A DNA stretch of 46,321 nt from Collinsella sp. (GTDB lineage: Bacteria; Actinomycetota; Coriobacteriia; Coriobacteriales; Coriobacteriaceae), in contig DXMU01000006.1 of NCBI GenBank assembly GCA_019414025.1, positions 1 to 46,321 on the forward strand, in the 5' to 3' direction. A model generated the notes under the pieces. That model saw nothing but the letters and a program-made list of their open reading frames with translations. It searched no databases and had not been told where the DNA came from. Positions 34,461 through 42,266 of this stretch are shown here, piece after piece. Positions within the stretch are counted from its first letter, which is position 1; each line of letters begins with the position of its first letter. Position numbers and translations under genes: made by a program.

Positions 34461-34600
34461 TGTCTCAATCTGTAACAATTACGGAGCAAAACCGGGTCTA
34501 CATGTTACGGATCGAGACAAACGGTCGGCACGGTTCACAAACGTCTCAATCTGTAACAGTTACGGAGCAAAATCGGTCCCAATTGTTATAGATCAAGACA
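34461..34600. repeat. 59-bp hairpin array A (2 units)
   Basis: Units 34461-34519 and 34542-34600, 22 bp apart. Each has a 17-bp left arm (like TGTCTCAATCTGTAACA), a 25-bp centre and a 17-bp right arm (TGTTACGGATCGAGACA in the first). The centres are similar to each other, starting with TTACGGAGCAAAA. It is located between the divergent helicase and FHA genes. Confidence 0.9.
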
Positions 34601-34665
34601 GAGGGGGATTTCCGTCCAGTCCAAACCAAATCTCTCGCTCTTCCTGCAATTTCGAACATGTGGCC

Positions 34666-34671
34666 TATAAT
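34666..34671 (+). promoter_or_regulatory. Candidate -10 box of the FHA gene
   Basis: TATAAT, about 108 bp before the GTG start; the -35 region is weak. Confidence 0.4.
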
Positions 34672-34778
34672 GTTGCTTTGGTTACGCTACATATTGCGCA
34701 GCCATTTAATACGTCGCCCACCGGGGGCCATTAATTCCTATCGCCTTATTGGCCAGGAAGCAATCAAAGGAGGTATCC

Positions 34779-35741
34779 GTGGCAGCAGAGACGCCTTGCT
34801 CGGTCCTCTATAACGATATTCGCTCGTTCGGCGGTCTTAAACATCTCGAGATCGCCCGAATGCTCATCAATGGAAACTCTTATCTCGGCAGTACCCTGCT
34901 CGAGAAATGCTCTTCCAACCGCTCGTATCTCACCCGTTACATCGTCCATCGCGAGCCTGACCAGTGCGCGCCCGCCATCTACAGCGACTTTGCCGTCACC
35001 ACGCTCAATCTTTCCGCGGCAATCTGCAGCAAGCTCGGCGGCGGCGAGTCCGCCTATCAGGCAATCGCCGAGCACTATCGCGGCCCGGCCGCCAACGAAA
35101 TGATGTCGGCTCTCGCCAGCTACAAGTTGGACAGCCGCCTATATGCAAATGCCCTCAATCACATCGACAACTTTGACGGCAATGCCGTGCGCGAGAAGAG
35201 TACGCTTTACCTTATGCTCTTTGTGGCAACGGGGGCGCTCGCCGACCCCATCCAAGGCGTGGCTACCGTCGAGCGCTTTTGCGACAGCAAGACAGGCGGG
35301 CACTTTGGCACCACCGAAACTACCGTCGGACGTGGCTTTACTGGCAGCCTGGAGCAGCCGCGCACCGTCGCCCCCAACCTCGGTCTGCTCAGGACACATG
35401 CCGACAACTGCGTTGACATGCAGATCCACCCCCTTACGCGTGACCCGCGCGGCACGGTAATTGGGTCCTTGCCCAAAACCTCGCCCAGCATCACCGATGT
35501 AGGCGCCGACGCATCGCGCGAGCATCTCCGCATTTGGCTCGAAGGCGGACGCTGGTACGCCCAGGGCCTTGGGTCGACCAACGGCACAGTGCTCGAATCG
35601 GGTGCAGGCGACGGCGATATTGTGATTGAGCCGCCGCGCGACCAACGCGAGCCCGGCAAGATCTATCCCCCGGTGGAAATCGAAAACAGCGACAGGCTCC
35701 ATCTGGGTCTCTATACGACATTCCTTGTCATTGTGGACTAG
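34779..35741 (+). CDS. FHA-domain protein
   Basis: A 320-residue protein. The C-terminal ~95 residues form an FHA phosphothreonine-binding domain: GTVIGSLPKTS, then SREHLRIWLEGG (Ser-Arg-x-x-His), then LGSTNGTVL, and a final LHLGLYTTFLVIVD strand. The N-terminal ~220 residues are mostly helical and not recognised. I chose the GTG at 34779 because AAAGGAGGT lies 5 nt upstream; the frame starts 30 nt earlier at a TTG without a site. The next gene encodes a serine/threonine kinase, so a kinase-reader pair is likely. A terminator and a palindrome separate the two genes, so they are probably separately transcribed. Confidence 0.88.
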   Translation: MAAETPCSVLYNDIRSFGGLKHLEIARMLINGNSYLGSTLLEKCSSNRSYLTRYIVHREPDQCAPAIYSDFAVTTLNLSAAICSKLGGGESAYQAIAEHYRGPAANEMMSALASYKLDSRLYANALNHIDNFDGNAVREKSTLYLMLFVATGALADPIQGVATVERFCDSKTGGHFGTTETTVGRGFTGSLEQPRTVAPNLGLLRTHADNCVDMQIHPLTRDPRGTVIGSLPKTSPSITDVGADASREHLRIWLEGGRWYAQGLGSTNGTVLESGAGDGDIVIEPPRDQREPGKIYPPVEIENSDRLHLGLYTTFLVIVD

Positions 35742-35756
35742 CGCGGACGGCGATCG

Positions 35757-35780
35757 AAAGACGGCCGCCGTCCGTCTTTT
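35757..35780 (+). terminator. Intrinsic terminator after the FHA gene
   Basis: AAAGACGG pairs with CCGTCTTT around a 7-nt loop, followed by TTGTCTTC. An alternative GGACGGCG/CGCCGTCC stem overlaps it. Confidence 0.75.
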
Positions 35781-35819
35781 GTCTTCTACCTTCTGCGTCG
35801 TAAACGACAATACTCAGCG

Positions 35820-35880
35820 GTATACGTGGGCAGTGCGGTTATCATGGTACTTTACCGATATCCGCACTGCTCACGTATAC
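35820..35880. promoter_or_regulatory. 61-bp imperfect palindrome upstream of the kinase gene
   Basis: Arms 35820-35838 and 35862-35880 (GTATACGTGGGCAGTGCGG and its near complement, one mismatch) extend by TATC/GATA further inside, leaving a 13-nt centre. It lies 33 bp before the kinase ATG, so it may be an operator over the promoter or a leader hairpin. Confidence 0.6.
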
Positions 35881-35912
35881 GCGCGGCAACCCATGCCAGA
35901 CAAAGGAACGCC

Positions 35913-37997
35913 ATGGATACTACCGATAGCGCCTATGGCGACAAACTCATCCGTCTCGACACGTTCGATACCGCCGTGGCAGTCGACCCCAGTGCCGAGG
36001 ACGACGCCAAGCGCCGGTTTATGACGCTTATTCTTCAGACGGCATACCGTGACGGCGGCAATATCGGGCACGTGCTGCGCGCGACCAACACGAGCGGCGA
36101 GGTCTTTGCCGTCAAGCTGCTCAAGGACAACGCCATCCTTTCCGACCAGACGCCCGATCGCTCTGCCGAGCAAGCGGCTGCGCACCTGGCCAGCACCGCC
36201 GCGCTGTTCGAGGAGTACCGTCATCTGTGTACCGTCTCGCACCTGCGCGGATTTCCGCGCGTCTATGGCTACGGATCGTGCGAGAACGACCCGCTCATCC
36301 TCATGGAGTGGGTCGAGGGCACCTCGCTCAAGCAGGCGCTGCCCTTGCTTCCGCACGACGCCTCGGGCGGGCTGACCACCCAGATGGTCGCCGCCGTCGG
36401 AAACGCCGTACTTCGCGCGCTCTTGATGACCCAAGGCCTCGTGAATCCGGTCATCCATCGCGACCTGTCGCCTGCCAATATCATGTTCCGCACCACCAGC
36501 CGAACGCTCGAGCAGCAGATTGCCGATTGCTCCTTTGACCCCTGCCTCATCGACATGGGCTCCGCGACCATGGCCCTCGGCGACGACACGATCACCCGGC
36601 GCGCCGACATCTGGCGCTTTGCCACGCCCGCATACGCCGCGCCCGAAATGCTCACGCAGGATATCGAAGGCATCGCGGCCCTTCGCCGCTCGCCCGCGAT
36701 CGACGTCTATGCGCTTTCGAGCATTCTGTACCAGCTCTACAGCGGTCGCAAGCCGTTCGATGTTGAGTCGACGGGTGCCGCGGCGACCGGCTCGTTCTAC
36801 CTCATAAAGACCAAGACCAAGCCGGCGCCGCTCGAGCCGCGCTGCGAGGGCGACAAAGCGCTTGTCCAGATCATCATGAAAGGCATTTCGGTCGAACAGG
36901 GCGATCGCCCTACCGAGCAGCAGATGCTCGAGGTGCTCTCGACATACCTCCCCGCTGCAGAATCTGAGGACCGCGAGGGTGCAGGAGACGAGGCCGCAAT
37001 TGATATCGATTCTGGCACGCACCTTAAGGTCGACGTCGCCGGCGAGCGCGCGCGAGAGATCCTGGAGCAGGCCCGGCACGACGCCATGACCCGCCGTCGC
37101 TTTATTATCGGCGGCGTCGTTGCGGTCGTTGCGGGGCTCGGCGTCGTTGGCGCGGCAACCCATGGCTTTGGCATCCCCGACTACCTGGACGGCATCCGCG
37201 GTTCGCTTGACGACTACACTTGGGACCAGCTGCAGGAGATTTCGCTCAAGATTAAGGCCGCCGAGACCCGTAGCGAGGCACGCGAGATTGCCAAGCGCTA
37301 CCACCTGCTCGACGCTGATGGGCATATCCCCTATCCGTGCACTAAGCGTGTGAAGCTCGCCAACGGGCTGGAGGTCGGCGCTCAGCTTGTGGGCATCCGC
37401 CACGACGAACTTCTGGACGGTACAGGCAAGGCCGGACTGACGTTTATGTTCGATGCGGGTATTGCCGAGCGCAACGCTGCGGCTGAACCGCCGAGCGCCG
37501 GCTGGGCAGATTGCGAGCTGCGGGAATGGCTCAACGGCGACGGCCTTAAGCTGCTGCCCAACGAGTTGCGCGCACTCATCAAATCCGTCAAAAAGATCTC
37601 AAATAACGTTGGCGCCGCCAACAGTGCATCGTGTCTGAGCGAGTTGCCCGCAACCCTTTGGCTGCCCGCCATGGTCGAGCTGTGCGGTACGCAACCGCCC
37701 GATTCGTTTGCCGAGGACTATCACTACCTGGCAGACATCTACAACGGCGAGGGCAAGGAGTACCAACTCTTCCGCGAGCTCAAGGTGAGCCCGTATTCCA
37801 CGAACGAGACGATGGTCCGCCAGTGGAAGGGCAAGGACACTTGTTGGTGGGAGCGCACGGTGAGCCCCGACACATCGGAGAGCGAAGGCACGCTCTATAT
37901 GAACCGCGTGGGGCACGACGGCGACGTCTTTACGTACGCAACGCCTGCGGAAAAGCCAAGCAAGCGAACCTGCGTGATCCCCGGGTTCTGCATCTAG
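35913..37997 (+). CDS. Membrane serine/threonine protein kinase with C-terminal DUF6273-like domain
   Basis: A 694-residue Hanks-type kinase. The invariant lysine is Lys68 in FAVKLLKD and the catalytic loop HRDLSPANIMF is near residue 182. The metal-binding DFG is replaced by DMG in LIDMGSA. The activation segment ends YAAPEML. A single membrane helix (about 397-417, FIIGGVVAVVAGLGVVG) follows RRR, placing the kinase inside and the rest outside. The extracytoplasmic part contains WADCELREWLNGDGL, LWLPAMVELCGT and a final PGFCI, as in DUF6273 domains of unknown ligand. AAAGGA precedes the ATG at 35913; the frame starts earlier, inside a palindrome. The FHA gene upstream is a likely partner. 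Confidence 0.88.
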   Translation: MDTTDSAYGDKLIRLDTFDTAVAVDPSAEDDAKRRFMTLILQTAYRDGGNIGHVLRATNTSGEVFAVKLLKDNAILSDQTPDRSAEQAAAHLASTAALFEEYRHLCTVSHLRGFPRVYGYGSCENDPLILMEWVEGTSLKQALPLLPHDASGGLTTQMVAAVGNAVLRALLMTQGLVNPVIHRDLSPANIMFRTTSRTLEQQIADCSFDPCLIDMGSATMALGDDTITRRADIWRFATPAYAAPEMLTQDIEGIAALRRSPAIDVYALSSILYQLYSGRKPFDVESTGAAATGSFYLIKTKTKPAPLEPRCEGDKALVQIIMKGISVEQGDRPTEQQMLEVLSTYLPAAESEDREGAGDEAAIDIDSGTHLKVDVAGERAREILEQARHDAMTRRRFIIGGVVAVVAGLGVVGAATHGFGIPDYLDGIRGSLDDYTWDQLQEISLKIKAAETRSEAREIAKRYHLLDADGHIPYPCTKRVKLANGLEVGAQLVGIRHDELLDGTGKAGLTFMFDAGIAERNAAAEPPSAGWADCELREWLNGDGLKLLPNELRALIKSVKKISNNVGAANSASCLSELPATLWLPAMVELCGTQPPDSFAEDYHYLADIYNGEGKEYQLFRELKVSPYSTNETMVRQWKGKDTCWWERTVSPDTSESEGTLYMNRVGHDGDVFTYATPAEKPSKRTCVIPGFCI

Positions 37998-38038
37998 GGA
38001 GCGGGCGTCTTGCCGTGACGGGACCCCTCCCCGGCAAT

Positions 38039-38338
38039 TGTCTCGTTCTGTAACACTAGCTCGGCAGATACAGATCTAGATGTTACAGAACGAGACAAAA
38101 CCCAACCCCGCGAGACAACATCTCAATCTGTAACAGTAAGGGGTCAAAAAACTCTCTAGATGTTACAGATCAAGACATTTGAGTTGACCGCGGACGGTTT
38201 GTCTCGATCTGTAACATCTAGCAGGAAAAACGATCCTTAGGTGTTACAGATTGAGACGTTAAGTTGTGGCTCGATGTAATGTCTCGATCTGTAACAGTTA
38301 CTCGACAAAAACGGGTCTAGTTGTTACAGATTGAGACA
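38039..38338. repeat. 59-bp hairpin array B (4 units)
   Basis: Units 38039-38097, 38119-38177, 38200-38258 and 38280-38338, separated by 21, 22 and 21 bp. All have 17-bp arms and 25-bp centres. Unit 1 has TGTCTCGTTCTGTAACA and TGTTACAGAACGAGACA: both arms differ from the consensus CGATC/GATCG but still pair perfectly. The array starts 42 bp after the kinase stop codon. Confidence 0.92.
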
Positions 38339-38412
38339 TTAGACCGGCTACGGTCCGCCGACCTGGCTATCACCTCGACCAATACCAGAATGTCATACAT
38401 TTCAACTTCAAC

Positions 38413-38443
38413 TGGACACCCCCAGGGGGTATAGGTGTATAGT
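38413..38443 (+). promoter_or_regulatory. Copper-responsive promoter of copA
   Basis: TGGACA (38413-38418) and TATAGT (38438-38443) are 19 bp apart, with the dyad ACCCCCAGGGGGT (38418-38430) in the spacer. This G/C-tract dyad is like CsoR operators, and csoR is the third gene of this operon. A TAGTGTCG/CGACACTA stem (38440-38447 with 38463-38470) follows in the leader. Confidence 0.6.
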
Positions 38444-38490
38444 GTCGGCAGGTTAACATTCACGACACTAGACCATAGAAAGGAGAAGCC

Positions 38491-40833
38491 ATGGCCCAAG
38501 ATACGTTCGACGTGGGCGGCATGACATGCGCCGCCTGCCAGGCGCACGTAGACCGTGCCGTGAGCAAACTCGACGGCGTCCAAAGCGTCGCGGTCAACCT
38601 ACTCGCTGGTTCCATGATGGTCGACTATGACCCCGCGCAGGTCTCCCCCGAGGATATCTGCACCGCCGTCGACCGCGCGGGCTACTCGGCCTCGCCCGTC
38701 GATGCGGGCACCGGCGCCGCTGGCTCAAACGGCAGCGTGCAAGCCAGGTCCGGCGCCGCCCATATGGAGTCGCCGACCAAAAAGCTGGAGGCCGCCGCCT
38801 CTGCCATGCGCACCCGCCTCATCGTCTCGATTGCCTTCCTCATTCCGCTGTTCTACATAGGCATGGGACACATGCTCGGCTGGCCGCTACCTAACGTCTT
38901 CACCGACCATACCCACAGCATGACGCTCGCCCTCACCGAGCTCGTCCTGCTCATCCCCATCGTCTACGTCAACGACGCGTACTTTATCAACGGATTTAAA
39001 TCGCTCGCGCACGGCGCGCCCACCATGGACGCGCTCATCGCCGTAGGCGCCACCGCGTCGATCGCCTGGTCGCTCTATGCCATGTTTATCATGGCCGACC
39101 AGCTAGCCGCGGGTCAGGTACACGAGGCCATGATGACGAGCATGGACAATCTCTATTTTGAGAGCGCCGGCACCATCCTGTCGCTCGTCACCGTAGGCAA
39201 ATACCTCGAGACGCGCAGCAAGTCTAAAACCGGCGGCGCCATCGAGGCGCTCATCAATCTGGCGCCCAAGACCGCGACCGTCGTTGCCGACGACGGTACC
39301 GAGACCGCCGTGGACGTCGACAGCATCCTTCCCGGCCAGGTTCTGCGCGTGCGCCCCGGCGAGTCCATCCCCGTCGACGGCGTGGTGCTCGAGGGCGCCT
39401 CCGCCGTAGACGAGAGCGCGCTCACCGGCGAATCCATCCCCGTGGAGAAAACCGTCGGCGATACCGTCAACGCCGCCACCGTCAACCGCACCGGTTCGTT
39501 TACCTTCCGCGCCACGCGGGTGGGTGCCGACACGTCGCTCGCCAAGATTATCCAGCTCGTCGAGGACGCCAATGCCACCAAGGCACCCATTGCTCGACTG
39601 GCCGACAAGGTCGCCGGCGTGTTTGTGCCCGTGGTGTTCGTGATCTCGGCCGCGACCTTCGTGGTGTGGATGGCACTGACCGGAAGCATCAACGAAGCGC
39701 TTACCTCCGCCGTCGCCGTGCTGGTGATCAGCTGCCCGTGCGCGCTGGGCCTGGCCACGCCCGTCGCCATTATGGTTGGCACCGGCAAGGGCGCCGAGAT
39801 GGGCATTCTGTTCAAGAGCGCCGAGGCGCTGGAGAACCTGCGCAGCGTGGGCACCGTGGTGCTCGATAAGACGGGCACCGTCACCCGCGGCAAGCCTGCC
39901 GTGACCGATATCGTGGTAGCCACGCGCGCTGACGGCTCGCCCGCCATGAGCGAAAAGGCGCTGCTCAAGCTGGCCGCCGCGCTGGAGCGCTCGAGCGAGC
40001 ACCCGCTGGCAGAGGCGATTATGGCCGAGTGCGAGTCGCGCGGAATCGTCGCGCGCATGGTCGAGGACTTTGCCGCCGTGCCCGGGCGAGGCGTTACGGC
40101 ACGCGAGGGGCAGAATGTCATCGCAGCCGGCAACGTGCGCCTGATGAACGAGCTGGGCGCGGAGGTGCCCGCCGGTCTTGCCGAGCAGTTCGCTGCCGAG
40201 GGCAAGACGCCGCTGTTCTTTGCCAAGAACGGCGAGCTTGCCGGCACCATCGCCGTGGCTGACGAGGTCAAAGAAACGAGCGCCGAGGCCATCGCCGCGC
40301 TCCGCAAGCTCGGCGTCGACGTGCGCATGCTCACCGGCGACAACCGCGTGACGGCCGAGGCCATCGCCCGCCGCGTGGGACTCACCAGCGAACAGGTTAT
40401 CGCCGACGTCCTGCCCGCCGACAAGGAACGCCACGTGCACGAACTGCAGGATGCGGGCAGCAAGGTCGCCATGGTGGGCGACGGCATCAATGACTCCCCC
40501 GCCCTGGCGCGCGCCGACGTGGGCCTCGCTATCGGCACCGGCGCCGACATCGCCAAGGAGGGCGCCGACGTGGTGCTCATGCGCAGCGATCTTATGGACG
40601 TCGCCCGAGCCATCGAGCTTTCACGCGCCACGATCCGCAACATCAAGCAGGACCTGTTCTGGGCACTGTTCTACAACGGCATCGGCATTCCGCTGGCGGC
40701 CGGTGTGTTCTTCCCGCTCACCGGATGGCAGCTCTCGCCGATGTTTGGCGCTGCGGCCATGAGCCTGTCGAGCGTGTGTGTCGTGACCAACGCGCTGCGC
40801 CTGCGAACCTTTAATCCGAAAGTGGCAAAATAG
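38491..40833 (+). CDS. copA: Copper-exporting P1B-type ATPase
   Basis: A 780-residue copper transporter. One N-terminal heavy-metal domain has GMTCAAC (Cys13, Cys16). The membrane metal site is CPC in ISCPCALGLATP. The phosphorylation site is DKTGTVTRG, with SSEHPLAEAI and GDGINDSPALARAD in the nucleotide and P domains. TGES is present as ALTGESIPVEK. It exports Cu(I) from the cytoplasm. AAAGGAG lies 7 nt before the ATG. It is first in a copA-copZ-csoR operon with a CsoR-like operator. Confidence 0.95.
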   Translation: MAQDTFDVGGMTCAACQAHVDRAVSKLDGVQSVAVNLLAGSMMVDYDPAQVSPEDICTAVDRAGYSASPVDAGTGAAGSNGSVQARSGAAHMESPTKKLEAAASAMRTRLIVSIAFLIPLFYIGMGHMLGWPLPNVFTDHTHSMTLALTELVLLIPIVYVNDAYFINGFKSLAHGAPTMDALIAVGATASIAWSLYAMFIMADQLAAGQVHEAMMTSMDNLYFESAGTILSLVTVGKYLETRSKSKTGGAIEALINLAPKTATVVADDGTETAVDVDSILPGQVLRVRPGESIPVDGVVLEGASAVDESALTGESIPVEKTVGDTVNAATVNRTGSFTFRATRVGADTSLAKIIQLVEDANATKAPIARLADKVAGVFVPVVFVISAATFVVWMALTGSINEALTSAVAVLVISCPCALGLATPVAIMVGTGKGAEMGILFKSAEALENLRSVGTVVLDKTGTVTRGKPAVTDIVVATRADGSPAMSEKALLKLAAALERSSEHPLAEAIMAECESRGIVARMVEDFAAVPGRGVTAREGQNVIAAGNVRLMNELGAEVPAGLAEQFAAEGKTPLFFAKNGELAGTIAVADEVKETSAEAIAALRKLGVDVRMLTGDNRVTAEAIARRVGLTSEQVIADVLPADKERHVHELQDAGSKVAMVGDGINDSPALARADVGLAIGTGADIAKEGADVVLMRSDLMDVARAIELSRATIRNIKQDLFWALFYNGIGIPLAAGVFFPLTGWQLSPMFGAAAMSLSSVCVVTNALRLRTFNPKVAK

Positions 40834-40862
40834 GCTCACCATTAAGTCCATTTAGAACGGGT

Positions 40863-40955
40863 TTTCCAGGTGCCCGAGATTGACCTGAAAGAGGAGCGAC
40901 GCGTACTTTGGTACGCGAGCGACGGTTTGAAGGTCAAGGTCGGGTGCCTGGGAAA
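40863..40955. promoter_or_regulatory. Long hairpin between copA and copZ
   Basis: Arms 40863-40886 and 40931-40955 pair imperfectly (TTTCC-AGG...GACCT against AGGTC...GGAAA). Inside is a perfect CGCGTAC/GTACGCG stem (40900-40906 with 40911-40917) with a TTTG loop. It ends 25 bp before the copZ ATG. It could tune copZ translation or protect mRNA. Confidence 0.55.
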
Positions 40956-40980
40956 GCCGACACAACAGAGAGGAATACCC

Positions 40981-41202
40981 ATGCGTTACACGATCAAGAC
41001 TTCGGGCCTCATGTGCGGCCACTGCGACGCTACTGTCGAGACGGCACTGCTCAACGTTGCCGGCGTGACCGACGCCGACGCCGATCACGAGACTCAGACC
41101 GTCCAGGTGGAGTGCGCCGACACCGTGACCGCCGAGCAGCTCGCCGCCGCCGTCGAGGGCGCCGGCGAGAAGTTCCACGCCCTGTCCGTGACCGCCGCGT
41201 AA
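40981..41202 (+). CDS. copZ: CopZ-like copper chaperone
   Basis: A 73-residue heavy-metal-associated protein with the Cu(I) motif MCGHC (Cys12, Cys15) after the first strand (MRYTIKTSGLMCGHC), then the GVTDADAD, VQVECADTV and VEGAGEKFHAL elements of a ferredoxin-like HMA fold. His in place of the usual Ala/Ser within MxCxxC is a variation also found in other CopZ proteins. It delivers copper to CopA or CsoR. AGAGAGG precedes the ATG at 40981. The gap to copA contains a long hairpin. Confidence 0.93.
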   Translation: MRYTIKTSGLMCGHCDATVETALLNVAGVTDADADHETQTVQVECADTVTAEQLAAAVEGAGEKFHALSVTAA

Positions 41203-41240
41203 CAACCCACGCGCACCCCGATCAGAAACGAGGACCCGCC

Positions 41241-41513
41241 ATGATGGCAGACCACAAATCGGTGACCCGCATGCTCAAGACGGCACGCGGTCAGATCGAC
41301 GGCATCCTGCGGATGGTCGAGGAGGACCGCTACTGCGTCGATATTTCCACGCAGCTCATGGCAACGCAGGCGCTCATCGCGCGCATCAACGCCGATGTGC
41401 TCAAAGCGCATATCGAGGGCTGCGTGACTTCGGCAATCGAATCGGGCGACGAAGACCTCAAAGCCGCCAAGCTCGCCGAGATCGAACGCGTCGTCGACAA
41501 GCTCTCCAAGTAA
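41241..41513 (+). CDS. csoR: CsoR-family copper-sensing repressor
   Basis: A 90-residue all-helical repressor of the CsoR/DUF156 family. The metal ligands of the Cu(I) C-H-C set are visible: Cys32 in DRYCVDIST, and His57 and Cys61 in LKAHIEGCV. ARGQIDGILRMVEEDRYC is the family signature. Copper binding releases it from DNA; the likely site is the dyad in the copA promoter. GAGGA lies a few bases before the ATG at 41241, which has a second ATG directly after it. It ends the operon; a longer open frame from 40908 is only a shadow across copZ. Confidence 0.93.
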   Translation: MMADHKSVTRMLKTARGQIDGILRMVEEDRYCVDISTQLMATQALIARINADVLKAHIEGCVTSAIESGDEDLKAAKLAEIERVVDKLSK

Positions 41514-41520
41514 TTGGGGC

Positions 41521-41604
41521 ATTGGGGACGGACTGCTTTGCACCTTCTTGGTGCATCGGGGACAGGTATGTTTGCACCACCTTGGTGCAGATTGACCTGT
41601 CCCC
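41521..41604. repeat. REP-like element with GGGGACAGGT stem (family B)
   Basis: 41558-41604 is a perfect two-tier hairpin: GGGGACAGGT/ACCTGTCCCC outside and GCACCA/TGGTGC inside. A half-copy with GGGGACGGACT and GCACC...GGTGC lies just upstream. It sits after csoR and could end its transcript. Confidence 0.65.
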
Positions 41605-41659
41605 CTTGCTCTAAATCGGGTATAAAGGCGTGCAGCATATCGATTGAAAGGCAATGTGC

Positions 41660-42133
41660 ATGAATGACTTTATGAAGGGTCGCAACGGCGCCGATGAGCT
41701 CACCATCGTGATGGGCTTTGCCGGAATCGTCATCGCGATGATCGGATCGATGGCCCGTATCCAGTGGCTCAGCTGGATCGCCATCGCCGTGATCGTGCTC
41801 GGCGTGCTGCGTGGCCTGTCCAAAAACATCGACGCGCGTCGTAAGGAGAACACGGCCTTTGTCGCCGCGACCGCGAACGTCCCCGGCTTGGGCAAGTTCG
41901 TCGCCAGCTTGGGCGGCGGCACCGCAGAGGCAAATGCCTCGCGTGCGGCCGGCACCAGCAAGGAAGACTTTGAGCGCGCCAAGCGCACGGCCAAGAAGAT
42001 GTGGAAGGGTCGCAAGACCACGGCATACCTCAAGTGCCCCAACTGCGGCCAGATGCTGTCCGTCCCCAAGGGCAAGGGCAAGATCCGCGTCACCTGCCCC
42101 AAGTGCCACGCCAAGATGGAGACACGCTCCTAG
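41660..42133 (+). CDS. Small membrane protein with C-terminal zinc ribbon
   Basis: A 157-residue protein with two hydrophobic segments (about residues 14-55) and a basic linker. The C-terminal zinc ribbon is LKCPNCGQMLSVPKGKGKIR then VTCPKCHAKME (CPNC...CPKC). Function is unknown. The ribosome site GAAAGG fits the ATG at 41660 better than the ATG at 41654. It is monocistronic and followed by a strong terminator. Confidence 0.8.
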   Translation: MNDFMKGRNGADELTIVMGFAGIVIAMIGSMARIQWLSWIAIAVIVLGVLRGLSKNIDARRKENTAFVAATANVPGLGKFVASLGGGTAEANASRAAGTSKEDFERAKRTAKKMWKGRKTTAYLKCPNCGQMLSVPKGKGKIRVTCPKCHAKMETRS

Positions 42134-42196
42134 CGCCCGCACGCGGGACAAATTAATCAGGTTTGTTTGTCCCAAATCTTAAGTATTTGTTCGATA

Positions 42197-42233
42197 AAAA
42201 AGCCGAGGCCTCGTGTTGAGACCTCGGCTTTTT
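42197..42233. terminator. Bidirectional intrinsic terminator
   Basis: A 12-bp stem AAAAAGCCGAGG/CCTCGGCTTTTT with a 13-nt loop and T-runs on both strands. It serves the zinc-ribbon gene (plus) and the amidohydrolase gene (minus). Confidence 0.92.
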
Positions 42234-42266
42234 ACATGCGGCAACGGAGCTACACCTTTGTCACAC

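Larger units (their letters stand above)
34199..34778. other. Divergent intergenic region of 580 bp between helicase and FHA genes
   Basis: It contains a likely helicase promoter (TATACT on the minus strand at 34398-34403), the first hairpin array (34461-34600) and a TATAAT box for the FHA gene at 34666-34671. No gene is seen. The GC-rich part 34199-34390 would be the helicase mRNA leader, about 190 nt. Confidence 0.6.
37998..38490. other. Intergenic region of about 490 bp filled by hairpin array B and the copA promoter
   Basis: 38039-38338 holds four 59-bp hairpin units and 38413-38470 the copper promoter and a leader hairpin. No gene is seen. Confidence 0.8.

Noticed and set aside
40908..41513. 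201-codon frame covering csoR
   Set aside because: Only the last 90 codons match CsoR. The upstream part is a frame shadow of copZ, and a ribosome site supports the ATG at 41241.
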